Source: Undaria pinnatifida
Lineage: Eukaryota > Sar > Phaeophyceae > Laminariales > Alariaceae
Length of the DNA: 64,000 nucleotides
Assembly: GCA_012845835.1 (NCBI GenBank)
Contig: JABAKD010000028.1
Span: 3,628,242 to 3,692,241, forward strand
Direction of reading: 5' to 3'
Part shown: positions 22,583 through 34,100 of the stretch, piece by piece
Position numbering within the stretch: position 1 is the stretch's first letter
Layout: each line of letters begins with the position of its first letter
Program-made: the position numbers and the translations under genes
Notes under the pieces: model-generated
The model's input: the letters and a program-made list of their open reading frames with translations, nothing else
Told to the model about the DNA's origin: nothing
Database searches by the model: none

Positions 22583-23129
22583 TTAAATTAAGACTTTCTC
22601 ACTCTGCGTTACATGCTAAAACACTCAATACAGAAATGCTGCAGCAACAATGATAAATGTTGAAACTTTTTTTTTGCGTAGAGCAAACTCATCTTGCTAA
22701 AATACCCAAGGGGTGGACACAAAACAAGCGGACACGAAGAATCCTGATCTGACACTACACGTGCTTCTGCATATGTATGCAAGTTAACTTACTAGCTTCC
22801 GGTCGGTTAATCAACCAAGGAATAGAAAATATTTGCAGTAGTCTAACCCAGTGAAACTGTTCATCATTCCGCAACAATCATAGGAGTGAACAGCCTACCA
22901 GTGTTCCTGCCGCCCTCAAACAAAGGAACAAAGGGGCACTGCCAACGATTTACAGCTGGATAAGACCACTTATTCTAGAGAGACATCACCTCTCGTGTAT
23001 CTTATAACCTTCGGTGTGTACTTGTCCAGGTGACGGGTTTTCCGGTCGAATATCCTGAAGTACCGGAGATGGCGTAGTCAAATATAAGATTCAACTATCC
23101 AGTCGAAATACCTATTCGACTTGTACTCC

Positions 23130-23350
23130 TACTTGGTTTTAACTGTAATATGTCGCAATCTCCAAACCATGGACAACACCGGTCGTTGTCTCTGCTCGCC
23201 CCGTACAAAGAAAACACGCGACACTTTATGAGCAGCTTTGGTAAAGAGATAACGCATTTCACACTTCCAGTGGCTCGACCTTGATGGTGTAGACGTTGTC
23301 GGCGTAGACATTGTTGATGTAGACGTTGTTGATGTAGACGTCGTTAGATG
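23130..23350 (-). pseudogene. Possible RNase H tail of copia with a 15-bp tandem repeat
   Basis: On the minus strand a frame reads CEMRYLFTKAAHKVSRVF, resembling the LFTKA segment that ends copia RNase H. Just upstream, three to four 15-bp units of GTCTACATCAACAAC type (23288-23345) would encode repeated VYINN. Short and frame-disrupted, so weak. Confidence 0.35.
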
Positions 23351-23471
23351 TGCTTGGTCCGATGTCCGTCGCTTGGAACTAGAGGCTTAACTCCATCTTG
23401 AAGTTGGAGAGGTAGGTGGCTGCGTTTCCCTCAAAAGTGATTGCCGTCATCAGTTCCGTCTCGACTGTTCA

Positions 23472-24604
23472 TTATGCAGCCCGTCTCTGCGTCTTGGCCT
23501 CGATGTTTATGAACTCTTCATTCAGGATGGAGAGAAAGCCTGAGGTTGGCTTGCGGGTGTACGCGAAGGCCGGAGATGTCACCAGTGGCTCTTGATCATC
23601 CTGTGTTGATTCCGCAGATCCTGTCTCGGGGTTTTCCCGCGGCTGTCCTTTTGCTGTCGTGAGCGTGTGAACCCTCCTGACGGTCGGTCTAGTTGTTGAG
23701 CTTGGCTCCAAGGCTTGGCTCAAACGTAGCTGGTGCAATCCCGGGTGAAGCGGATATTATTGGCGATCCGTCGACCCATGGCTCAGCTGATGGCCCAGTG
23801 GTCCCAGATGGTGATGATCCAGGGAATCCAATATGGTCCCATGTGATGCTGTTGGTCCAGCTGATGTTCCGGTGATCCAAGATGAAGTTGATCCAGTGAT
23901 CCCGAATATAGTTGCTTCGATGTGCACAAATGCCCTTGAACCGATAGCACGCAAAGCTGATAGATCTGCCTCCTTACCGTGCATCTTGAAGAAAGGTGTT
24001 CTTCCTCCTAATGCCGGGTGAGGTGACCTATTGGTCAGATGAACTGCTGTAAAACACAGTTCACCCCAAACGTTGGGGGGAAAGTTGCTGTCCTTAAGAA
24101 GACACCTCGCCGTTGTCGCAAGGGTCCTTCCAACGCGCTCTGACACCCCGTTCTGTTGTGGCGTAGCTGTCGCGGTGTATTCCATGCTGATGCCGGAGTT
24201 GATGCAAAAATTCTTGAACTCCTCGGAGCTGTATTCGCCTCCCGTGTCGCACCTCAGTCTCTGGATACGTAGCCGTAGTGGAACTGCAACCGTCATGTTA
24301 TACAGAAAAATGAGTCGACTGCCTCTGTTTTGGATTTCAGGATAAAAATCCCATTCATCCGGGAGTAATCGTCAGTTAACTTTCTGACGTACTTGCACCC
24401 TCCCCGGGCTGCTGGCGCCATGGACCCCATAAGATCCGTATAGACCTGTTCCATTGGTCCGTCGGCATTGTGCTTGATCTTTTTCGGGTGAGCCTTTTGA
24501 GTGCTCTTGCCCACTGCGCAGATGTCACAGCCAAACACAGTGCCGGGGTATTCAACACCGTCGCCTTCCGTCTTGCAGAGAAGCTCCATGCTGTCGAGGC
24601 TCAT
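23472..24604 (-). pseudogene. Copia integrase remnant
   Basis: The first frame (24604-24296) has CDICAVGKSTQKAH, the CxxC half of the integrase zinc module. VYTDLMGSM follows with the first catalytic Asp, then YVRKLTDDYSRMNGIFIL. After a frameshift near 24297 the second frame gives RCDTGGEYSSEEF (second Asp), TPQQNGVSERVGRTL (catalytic Glu) and VWGELCFTAVHLTNR, classic copia integrase wording. The HxxxH half of the zinc module is missing because the frame opens inside the primer-binding site. Downstream (23738-23472) is a Ser/Thr/Pro-rich linker as found between copia integrase and RT. Confidence 0.9.
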
Positions 24605-24608
24605 AACC
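24598..24608 (-). other. Primer-binding site, half-tRNA initiator Met type
   Basis: The minus strand reads GGTTATGAGCC directly after the 5' LTR end (TTTCAACA). It is complementary to the anticodon stem-loop of initiator tRNA-Met (GGCTCATAACC form), as used by copia-group elements primed from a cleaved tRNA. Confidence 0.7.
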
Positions 24609-25372
24609 TGTTGAAATTTAGGTGGCGGTGTGTAGCGTGTGTCAGCCAGTAGCTGGTATGCGCTTGCGTAGGCTCGCTTGCGGATGATCCGATCAAGACA
24701 GCCTGTGTCATTTTTAGAGGCTAACGCAGACTCACGGCGAAGTGTGTCTGTAGAAGAGCTTCAAAGAAGAGAAGAGAAGACGTTGTTTGGCGACGCCAAG
24801 CCGATATGTTGATTGACGATTAATTTGCTCAGCAGATGAGAGCTGATGGTGAGCAAAAAGGAGTGGTCGAGGTGGGTCTGACCATCACCTGATCGAGACG
24901 GCACAATGTCTATGCTACGGACAGATGTACTCTACAGGTAGTTGTCTGATCTACCTACAGCAACCTTTCCTGAGGCTTGCTCGTGGTCTACCGTACCTAT
25001 GGCAACATTCCCTGAGGTTTGCTTCTGGAAGCTTAGGTACGTCAACGTCCCGACGGCCGACCTTAAGTCATATTCCATGAATGTTCCTAACCGTACGTTA
25101 TTGCGCCGCATTGGTCGTACTAATTATACCGCATTGCTCGTACGTACTACATGTGCCAGCTTTTGGATATGATTAACCAGTAAACTGCTGTGCATCATGC
25201 ATCCAATTTATTACTGCTGACGCCTCTGCATGCTAAGTACCGCATCGATAAACGACATCTAACAGACCTATTATAACTGTATGTTGTACGCATAACTCGC
25301 AAAGTATACTAGATTACTTTTAAGTGTTATCAAGTAAAGACATGATGGTTACTGACAAGTAGCATCTCTAAT
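24609..25372 (-). repeat. Copia LTR, 5' copy
   Basis: Starts on plus TGTTGAAATTTAGGTGGCGG and ends ACTGACAAGTAGCATCTCTAAT. It differs from the other LTR at scattered bases and small indels. Confidence 0.85.
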
Positions 25373-25589
25373 AGGCCATGGGATTTTTGTAATCCGGTAG
25401 CAGTTTTAATTATCTCGAAATCCGTTTTGTGGGAGAGGTTTTGTAGCTTCCCAAATTGAGGAACCTCAGAGAGAAACGTGGTGCACCTCTTCTCCTACCG
25501 TAGTCGTAGCACGTGACCAACCGGGTAAACAACAACTATGTTTCTTTCCCGATGGCGCCCCTCACTTTAAGAAGTCTTCAAGAACTGTT

Positions 25590-27065
25590 AAGGAATTAGT
25601 GGGGTATTAGTCCGTTTGATCACTTGCAAAAGGTTAACCAATGCTGACCCAACCTAAGCCTTATAACACTCTCCCCCCCTGAAACGGCGGGATAGCAGGT
25701 CGGCCGGATACACGGGCGGACTTGTCAATATCTGAGCGGTTTCATTTCCTGGGGATACCTAAGAAAGTATTTTTCAAGGTCGACATGGGGAAAGTCGTAA
25801 GAATTTATTATTGTGGATGGTGGGATTCGAACCGACGACCCAAAAAAGCCATAGTCCTGCCGACGATGCCATTTGTTAAGGGATTAGACTATGTATCGTG
25901 ATTGATTACTAGTCTAATGGGGTAAAATCAGTCCGTTTGACCACTTGCAAAAGGTTAACCAATAGCTTACTCAAACTAAGCCTAATAACAGAGCTCCACT
26001 TTTAGCACAAAATCTGACTTTTAAAAAAGAACACATCATCATTATATGCTGTAAAACCCGAAAATAAATCCCCATGATGGCCTAGCTATAGAGTAGGTAT
26101 TATACGGGTGCTATCATACGGCGGCAGAGGTGCGACACCAAACGATTTCTGAAGAGCGTTATTACCCGCACAAAACTTGATTTTGAGGGGGTAAAAAAAT
26201 TGGCTTTTCTCGGGTCACATGTGATCCGACCCGCGGATCGGGTCAGGAGGTTGCCAAAATCTCGGCGGGTCGAGTCTGGAGATGCTTCGAAATCACACCG
26301 GTTACAAGCGGCCGGGGATCAGCAGTTTTTCACATTTTTTCACGGATCGGGTCGGGTTGGGTAAACCCGACCCGATGAGTGGTGACCCGACCCGCGAGAA
26401 GCCCTGGAAAATATTATGTGCAATCAGATGGACAAACCCTATGGCATAGGCAGGTATTAAAAACGAATGAGTTGCAAAACAAGAATGACAGCTCTGAGGT
26501 CGATATAAACACGCTCCAGCTGTGATTTCGAGAGGGTCTTGTCAAATGTTTGCACGCTGTGTGTAATACATCGATCGCGCGTGTTGCGGGGGGGGGTATG
26601 TCCTCATGAAGGATAGAGGTCGGTGACTCCCCTTCAGCACTACAGTAAGTAGCTATGTAGTATCAGGGTCAACCAGACAGAGGGTGATTGTGCCAATATA
26701 CGCACCCTGCCTCTTGTAGTCTTCGATCAAGCTGTGCACGGAAATTTTTAGTTGGAACAGGACCACACATTCAAATAGAGAGCGACCGTTTGTTGATTGT
26801 AACACGGCAATACATGCACCGGGCAATATGAGGAAAACCTAAGGATCTGGCGCCCTTTTTCCCGGCGTGTTTCCGGCAGGAACCACCGACGCTGCCACGG
26901 CATCAAAATATGCATTCATAAGTATAGCGCCCACGACCCTAAAAAAACCATTGTCCTGCCGACGACGCAATTTGTTAAGGAATTAGTAGGTTATTAGTCC
27001 GCTTGACTCACTTGCAACAGGTCAACCAATAGCTCACCCAAACTAAGCCTTGTAACAGCCGAGCG
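25590..27065 (-). repeat. Second SINE-like family, three partial copies
   Basis: Copies at about 25590-25690, 25800-26005 and 26930-27065 share 'ttgttaaggaattag...ggttattagtccg.ttgatcacttgcaaaaggttaacc...aactaagcc'. The middle copy begins GTGGGATTCGAACCGACGACCC, the complement of a tRNA T-arm and B box, followed by TCCTGCCGACGATGCC. Reading sense on the minus strand, these are tRNA-headed retroposons distinct from the family at 6.7 kb. Between them, 26210-26405 is a GGGTCGGGT/ACCCGACCC-rich degenerate repeat. Confidence 0.5.
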
Positions 27066-27124
27066 AGAAAAACTTGTTCCATCAGTATCTTGATTGATTG
27101 CTATTATTGCCATAACAAGTGTGT

Positions 27125-27490
27125 ATTTTTTCATCGCTTTTACCTTCCACCTCAACTCGTTGATGGAGGTTTCACCCTCAGCGACCTTCTCGACAAACAG
27201 GGGACACAGGCGTCTTTTACTGCCTGCTGCCTCCCCGTACCACAGGAGCCTTCGCTTTCATCGCCAATCATGTATATAGGGTTCAGCATTCCCACTTATG
27301 ACCAGCTTTTGACACTCCTCGTCGATTGCCTTCAAAGTTTGCTACCTCTCGCTCTCGCACTTTTTCGCTGGTTGGTCATTTTTGCGCAAGAAAAGGTCGT
27401 TACTCGAGCACGAGTATGGACTCGGGGGGGGAAGCTCGAACCAACGACATTGACTTCTCAGTGGGACGATCGATTCACTTACTACTTCTC
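27125..27490 (-). mobile_element. tRNA-derived SINE, copy 2 (diverged)
   Basis: GGGTTCAGCATTCCCAC, CTCGTCGATTGCC, CTCTCGCTCTCGCACTTTTTCGC, CAAGAAAAGGTCG and GAGCACGAGTATGGACTCG follow the order of the reverse-complemented SINE, ending in GAAGCTCGAACC at the B box position. The 174-codon plus-strand frame across it is therefore not a gene. Confidence 0.6.
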
Positions 27491-28289
27491 CACCGAGGAC
27501 GCCGGGTGTTATTTCTTGCTCGTAATTATCATCAAGTCTTATTTCTTCCTTCTTCGTAGCAGGCTGAGAAGCACGTATAAAATCGTGGCAGCAAAGAAAC
27601 ACGTGGAAACCTAGGCACTTGTCCCACAATCATCTTGATAATTTAATATCAACATCTCCCAAATTATGACCATTAGACTAATAATATCGTTTCTCCCTCC
27701 TTCGTGACCCCGGGTGACAAGCACGGGGAAACCTAGCACCTCTCCCACAATTATCTCGATAAACGCAATAATATTAATATAATTCCATCAATGATCACTA
27801 GATTTCATATTGGTACACCTGGTACTTGTATGATTTTTCCCCTCTTCGTGGCAGGGTGAGAAGCACGTGGAAATGTACAGCAGGCTCTACACAGACGTCT
27901 GGCGTCTAGCGCAAACACGGGCAACCGTCAAAATCTCGCAATATCCACAAAGAAAAAAAAAAACAGGCACGGCCTGACAGCACGCACCAAGACACGTACG
28001 TGCGCACGCAGGCACGACTACGCGCGTATCCGCATATACAAACCTGGCAGTAGACGTTACCTGCCCAAATTTCAATGCTGGACAAGAACGAACAACAACA
28101 TTGTTTTCCAACGCCCCCGCCCGACTAACTTTCGACCTCGGTGGTGACTTTCGCGAGCGCGACGTTAGTTGCGTGAAATCGCTCGTCGTGCTAGTGATAC
28201 CACCAAGGTCAAGGTGTCCTACCCCGGCATCGCCGATAGCAAACCGCTTTACAGAACTTACAGCTTTGCCTATAAGCGCATATTTTTTT

Positions 28290-28600
28290 CCCCCTTCTAG
28301 TAGTGGACCTTCAACGGCGCCAGTATATATGCCTGCGGGAAACACCGGTACTAAGACACTCCGCATACCGCCAGTACCGATTGCTTCCATCTGTACCAAG
28401 ATATTTCACAGGCACTATAGCGGCAACCGGCACTACTCAACCCGCGCAAAAGCGGCAATCGCCACAACTACGCATACTGCCAGTACTGGTCGTTTACCTC
28501 TCGCCAAGAGATTTCACAGACGTTGTAGCAGACAACCCGCACTGTAGCGGCAACCGGCACTGTAGAGGGACCTCCACTACAACCGTAACAACCCATCGAA
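28290..28600. repeat. Tandem of about 125-bp units, CGGCACTATAGCGGCAACC type
   Basis: Two to three degenerate units share 'actccgcataccgccagtac', 'agatatttcacaggcactatagcgg' and 'caaccggcac'. Another unit lies at 29795-29950. No gene is recognised between 27.5 and 30.97 kb. Confidence 0.6.
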
Positions 28601-30004
28601 TTATCGCTACATGGTCCACGACGATTTTTTTTCTTCTTCATTCCGCTTCCTACCGCATGGCACGCAAGAAAGCGCACGTCCCGTGGGACGATTTTCCCAG
28701 CCAAATGCATCTACTGGTAGTCAACAACGAAATTGGTGGCTTTTGGAAGGATATCGTGAGAGTTATTTCCGTAGATGCATATCGCACGGCGTTTTATACT
28801 CTCTGATCCAGAAAATCAGCTTTCCGAGCCAAGTTTATCTGAAGTCAAGACAACGAGAAAGCGGTCGCTTCAAGAAATGTATCGTAAGATTTGTCCATAG
28901 ACGGCGTGTATACCCTAGTCAAGAAAATCAGCTGGGAAATTCGTGGGAGGGCTATTCTTTCGTGTACACAGCAGTATCCATATAGCCCAGTAGACTGCAC
29001 ACATTTTTTTCTACGCAGGTGCAACGTCGTGCCAGGAAGCAAGCTAGACAACCCACACACTGCACGTCGGTGTAAAGCACCAATTCTAATTTCGCACGTT
29101 CATAAACGAAAGCAGTCAACCAAAGAGCAGCGTTAGCTGAGCTACTGCACTCCCCATCTAACGAAAACAATTCAGCGTCAGCTACGCTACACGGCCGTTG
29201 TCGAGGAAACTCCCCCTCCCTTCGACAAAAAAATCTAAAAAATCAGTAATAATAACTTTGGAGTATATATAGGAGCAACTGGGTCAGCCAGGCTACGGTG
29301 TGGTCCCGCCATAGAGGCGTAGACAGACAATATTGATTGACGCAAGGCGAACCTCAGGAAATCTAATTACATCACGCTCGGCTTACGACAAATCTACCGC
29401 CTGAATCATACACTAGGACACAAGCACTAAGAAAAATGACATGACAAAAGACGAAGAAAAACGACAAAAAAAAGGGGGGGGGATAAGAAACGGCATCTGC
29501 CCAGAATTCATCCACAACATGGAAAAAACGGCGAAAAAACGACGACAAACCACTCGCCAGCGACAGCAAATCTGCCCCAGACAAAAAAAAACACACACAA
29601 ACACACACACATATCTAAAACGGAGCCCAAGGAGCGCACAAATGCTTTGTGTAATAGCAGTGCTGCATCACTGGGGCAATAACAAAAAATAAAACAATGA
29701 AAAAACGGACGAACAGCAAGAAAAAAAACACGGAAAACAAACGAGAAAACAGCACCCAAACAGGACATACGTCGGACAAAGTAGTGGTCCCTCTATAGTT
29801 CCAGTATGTGCACTATAGAGGGAAACATCGGCACTATGGCGGCAATCGGCATACTCCGCATACTACCACGACGGGATGTTCCCACCTGCACCAAGCGATT
29901 TCACAGGCACTACAGCGGACAACCGGTACTATGGACGCACCTCTACCGTACTGCGACGTTTCGCCTCACTAGCTTTATCCTATACGATGAAAACTGCAGA
30001 TCAG

Positions 30005-30245
30005 CGAGAGGCGTTTCGACCGAGAGAGGATTTCAAGTCAAAACAAAAAAAAATGCTCCAAACGAGGGTGTTTTTTAAGTCAAAACAAAAAACACTTCAA
30101 GCGAGAAAGGGCTTTGTAAGTAAAAAAAAAACGCTTCAAACGATAGAGTTTAAAGCCAACACAACACGCTTCAAGCGAGACTGTTGTAAGTCAACAACAA
30201 AAACACGCTTCAAGCGAAAGGGCTTTCAGGTAAAAAAAAAAAAAA
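30005..30245. repeat. Minisatellite of about 45-bp units
   Basis: Five units of 'cgcttcaagcgagagggctttcaagtcaaaacaaaaaa' type with A-tracts of varying length, ending in a pure A run of about 20. Confidence 0.75.
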
Positions 30246-30978
30246 AAAAAATCGGATCCGATCCGCCCGTCCGAAACTCCTACCGGGTATAAACGTATAA
30301 TCTTAAACTGAATATGTAGTTCCCATTTATTTTCCGAAAAACGCTAAAACAATATTACACCAATATAAACCATAAAGCGCTATATTGGGTCGTATATTAT
30401 ACATATATGCCCACTACCGCCCAAGCTCAAACCGCTTCCCGTGGAATAATGAGCTAGCAATCACAAAAGCTTCATTCCGATATTGTACATACGGGGTTTG
30501 CAAGCTTTTTTACCTAAAAAATGGGCCTATCACAGTAGTGGATGTTTTTTTCCACACGACGGGGCAGTCACCGGGCGGGCGTGTGTGCTCAATCGCTACA
30601 ACTGGCTAAAAGGGGCATCACTATTCGAAAACGAGCGGCCAATCAGACGCTATATAACTGGCTGAACGCAGAATCGTTTGCACGCGCGGCTGATCTGATA
30701 CCACCGCAACGTGCTCAAGACTCCTTCAAAATGCTCAAGACGCCCTAAAAATGCCACCAAAACTTGCTCACAAACGGCCTTTCGCTAACTCCAGCTGGTC
30801 TAAAATGCGGAAACACGTTACAGTCCGAACAAAAGTATCGCCGCAAGTGTCCAGAGGTCACAATTGGCAAACTTCAGCTGGTCTCATCCGGACACACAAC
30901 GCTACACTCGGAGGAGCAAACGTCACTAAACGTGCTCAGTCGCCCTCAGCTGGAGCCGAAACGCGTTACCGGCTAATT

Positions 30979-31157
30979 TCAGCCCGTACCATCTGGCAAG
31001 ATGCTGCACTCTGGGCAAGGATCCCAGTCTGTACAGTTGCCCCAATCGTCAAAGCCGTGGAATAAGTAAGGTAGTTCCGAGTTCGAGGGGTGGAAAAGAC
31101 GCGACAGTTCTCGATTCGAAAGGTAGTCCGTGCCGTTCCCGAAGCCGAGCATTCGTT
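30979..31157 (-). CDS. Tyrosinase-like exon 10: C terminus
   Basis: Two bases plus 58 codons and a stop, from TTGCTCAG|AACGAA. SNRELSRLFHPSNSELPYLF and DDWGNC match the 'N.EL..L.dP....LPYvYd.f..W..C' ending of this family. No further membrane segment or retention signal is evident. Confidence 0.88.
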
Positions 31158-34100
31158 CTGAGCAAGCACAGAGCAGAGGAGGGGGGGGGGCGGGAAGAGG
31201 CCAATGAGGACCACGGTCAGACGAAACGAACAGCATAGAGAGTCAGCCAGGGTACAGAAAAGATGAGGGCAGAAAATAGGCCGTCGATATCGGAGCGCGC
31301 ACCACCAGAGGGAGGGGTGTAATGGGGGCGGGGGGGGGGGGGGGGGGGGGGGGGGGGAATCGGGTAGACCCCTACCTGGCATGAGAGCGCAATTTAAGCA
31401 CTTGCGGATCCCGAGAAAAAGGGAAGGGTTGATATCGGTATTTCGTTCGGTAAAAAGAGGGGTTGAGATTTTGGTCCATGGAGAAGAGCAATTGGCATTT
31501 CGTGAGGCGTCAATAAATACCGTGTTTTCGGAATGTTGGAATTTCCACCACCCCCCCATCCCCCCACCCCGACCTCGTGCACACCTGAAAAAGGAAAGGT
31601 GTCGTCAAGTTTCCCGCCCGATTTATTCCCGCAATCAGCGCTAACCCACTCCATATCGTAGGTATTTTGGTAGTTCTCAGCGAGCCCTAAGATGTGCGAG
31701 GCCTTCTCGAACGCGGGGTGAAGGACCCAAAAGATAGGGTCCAACGGACTCGAGCCGGTGCTCATGGCACCGACCGCGCCGGGCTCGCAGCCAATGACCA
31801 TCATCTGGCGGTACAGCAGCATCGTCATTTCTTCCGGCATGCGCTCGCCATTCTGCAAAAAAAAAAAGAAAACAGAAAAAAGAAAAAAATGTCAAAAAAA
31901 AAAGCGAGGGATCGGAAAGATGTGATGGAGGCGTTTAACGGTTTTCGGGCGGGTACTTAAGGTTGGGCCAGGCTAGGGACAAACAAATGATCCAATGCAC
32001 GTATGATACAATACGGGCTACAGCAGCTTGTCGGATTATGGACTTTTGACACTTGCGCCCGCTTAAGCTGCATCAAGAGCGTAACATAAACATGGCTATA
32101 CATCATGTTTTCCCCCACTCAAGCCCGGAATAAAAAATTACCAAGTATGCTACTTTCACCTATAAATTAAGTAAACTTCATGCTCTTCACACCCGAATCT
32201 GCCAAAAAGAACGTTTTCGTTTTGAAGTCAGTGTAAGAGCGGGTCGTGCACGATAACCTGTGTGTTCGCATCGTACTTGAGCGAAGCCGATCGCGTTTCA
32301 AAAGTTGGGATGCTCATCCACACACTTCGTGTCCACCCGCACTGTTCAGAACAGAGAGCGCAAAATAAACATGCCACGTGCCATGTTTCCCCCCAATCAC
32401 GCTCGAAACAAAGCCTATCAACGCCACCCTTTATCCTCTTACAACCGCCCAACTATGCCGAAAAGAATGGGTATCTATGACACATCGGATACACCATAAG
32501 CCTAGCTGTTACATGAACGGCTTGTGGACTGTAGTCAAGTGCATATTCGAGTCGTACCTGAGCGAAGCCGATCGCGTTTCGCAGGGTGGGATGCTCGTCC
32601 GTATACTTGTCTCCACCGAATCTGGTTAGAAGCACCTTTGCCGCTTCTTCCATGATATCGTACACCTACGAGGTTGGTTGTAAGCGCCGCATGGAAACGA
32701 TACGGGAGGGGAGGGGAGGGGGGGGGCAGAAGGACGGGTGAAAATAATACCAGGGATGTTTTATGGCTGTTGTGATTATCAAAGTGCTGCATCGCTGGCG
32801 CTGTAACCGCAAGGTTGGATAGTAGGCGTGGTTATTTTTTTTAATGCAGGGTGGGTGGCCTCGTTGTGAAACAGACTGGCCGGGTGTTTCAGTCATCGAC
32901 TTTTTCATCTTCCAGACACCCTCGCGGGAGGTATTCCCCTCCGCGCTCTTTCTGAAGAAAAGCACACCTGGTACAATGGAAGCGATTCGTAGTCAATACG
33001 AGGGTACCATGCAGCCGGCAGCTTATCTGCACTGCATTAAGCCAAAAACAGCCAGAACCCAAAACATCTCGACGCATGCCGCGTAATACACCTCATCGTC
33101 GTAAAGTCGTAATCAGCCAGTGCGGTCGGTACCTTGCCAGGCAACACACCCGCACTAAAGTGGAACTCCACACTAAAATTTACAGCACTCAACTGGGACC
33201 CCGCACGAAATTTACCGCACTAAATTGGGACCCCGCACCCAAGCTTACCGCACTAAATTGGGACCCCGCACAAAAGCTTACCGTACTAAACTTGGACCGC
33301 GCACTAAAGGTTACCGTACTAAACTGAGAACCCGCACTAAACGTTACCGCACTAAAGGGGGACCCACGAATGTAACCTCTTGGGAACTTCACGGGGGAAA
33401 CACGTCAAAGAAAAAGCGACGATTACATAATCAGCCACACGAAGGAGCCTGTGATTGCTGGGGTAGAACGTGCGATCGAAGGGCAAGGTCAGCAGGAGAG
33501 ACAGAAGACACGCGCACAACGGCCGATACTTACATCATATGCGTACTATTTCAACTGTTGCACGCTCGCCTGTTGCGGCCGGGTGATACACCCCCGAATT
33601 TTCTATATTTTTCGAGTCATTCCACGGTGGGGGTTTGCAGTTTTTGGGTTAAATTTTGCGGACCGGGGTTGAGCTCGTCAAGTGTGGAAACTGCCGATTA
33701 ATATGACGATTATGACGAATGTGGTTGTGTTAACAGGACTATTGTAGTGCCTACAAGCGTTGGTCGGCTTGTGCGAACGAATATCTTCCAAGTCAGGCTT
33801 CGGGTGAAATGCTCAAGTCATCGCCATCACGTTTCTCGTGCTGTGATAGGAGAACAGAAACTTCGGCTGCATCTATATGATAGCGTGGGACGACTATTTC
33901 GCGTTTTTTTTCTTCAATGGAATAAAATGGCCTCCAAAATTACTAAAATGCGCTTATAATCAAGAAAACGAGCCAACAAACGAAATCATCTCGACGAGTG
34001 TGTGTCACGCACCTCATCGTCCGTAAATTCAAAAGGGTCGACCTTGCACGTACACCCGCACCGCTCCGTCTGACCCACGACGCAACTCTCGTCACAGTCG

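Larger units (their letters stand above)
21812..25372 (-). mobile_element. Deleted Ty1/copia retrotransposon with both LTRs
   Basis: LTRs of 760 and 764 bp in direct orientation flank about 2.04 kb of internal sequence, against 4 kb or more for an intact copia interior. Read on the minus strand: 5' LTR (25372-24609), primer-binding site directly after it, integrase, a degenerate stretch, a purine tract, and 3' LTR (22571-21812). Gag, protease and most of RT/RNase H are missing. The flanks AGGCGA (left) and AGGCCA (right) may be a degenerate target duplication. Confidence 0.85.
21640..25520 (+). repeat. Older dispersed repeat interrupted by the copia element
   Basis: Left part 21640-21811 and right part 25373-25520 match the contiguous repeat at 14.6-14.8 kb. 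The word GGTGCACACCTCTTCTACTACC (about 21648) recurs at about 25480 as GGTGCACCTCTTCTCCTACC, so the host repeat has related sequences at both of its ends. Confidence 0.65.

Noticed and set aside
27090-27614. 174-codon plus-strand frame
   Set aside because: It lies across a diverged SINE in antisense and shows no domain.
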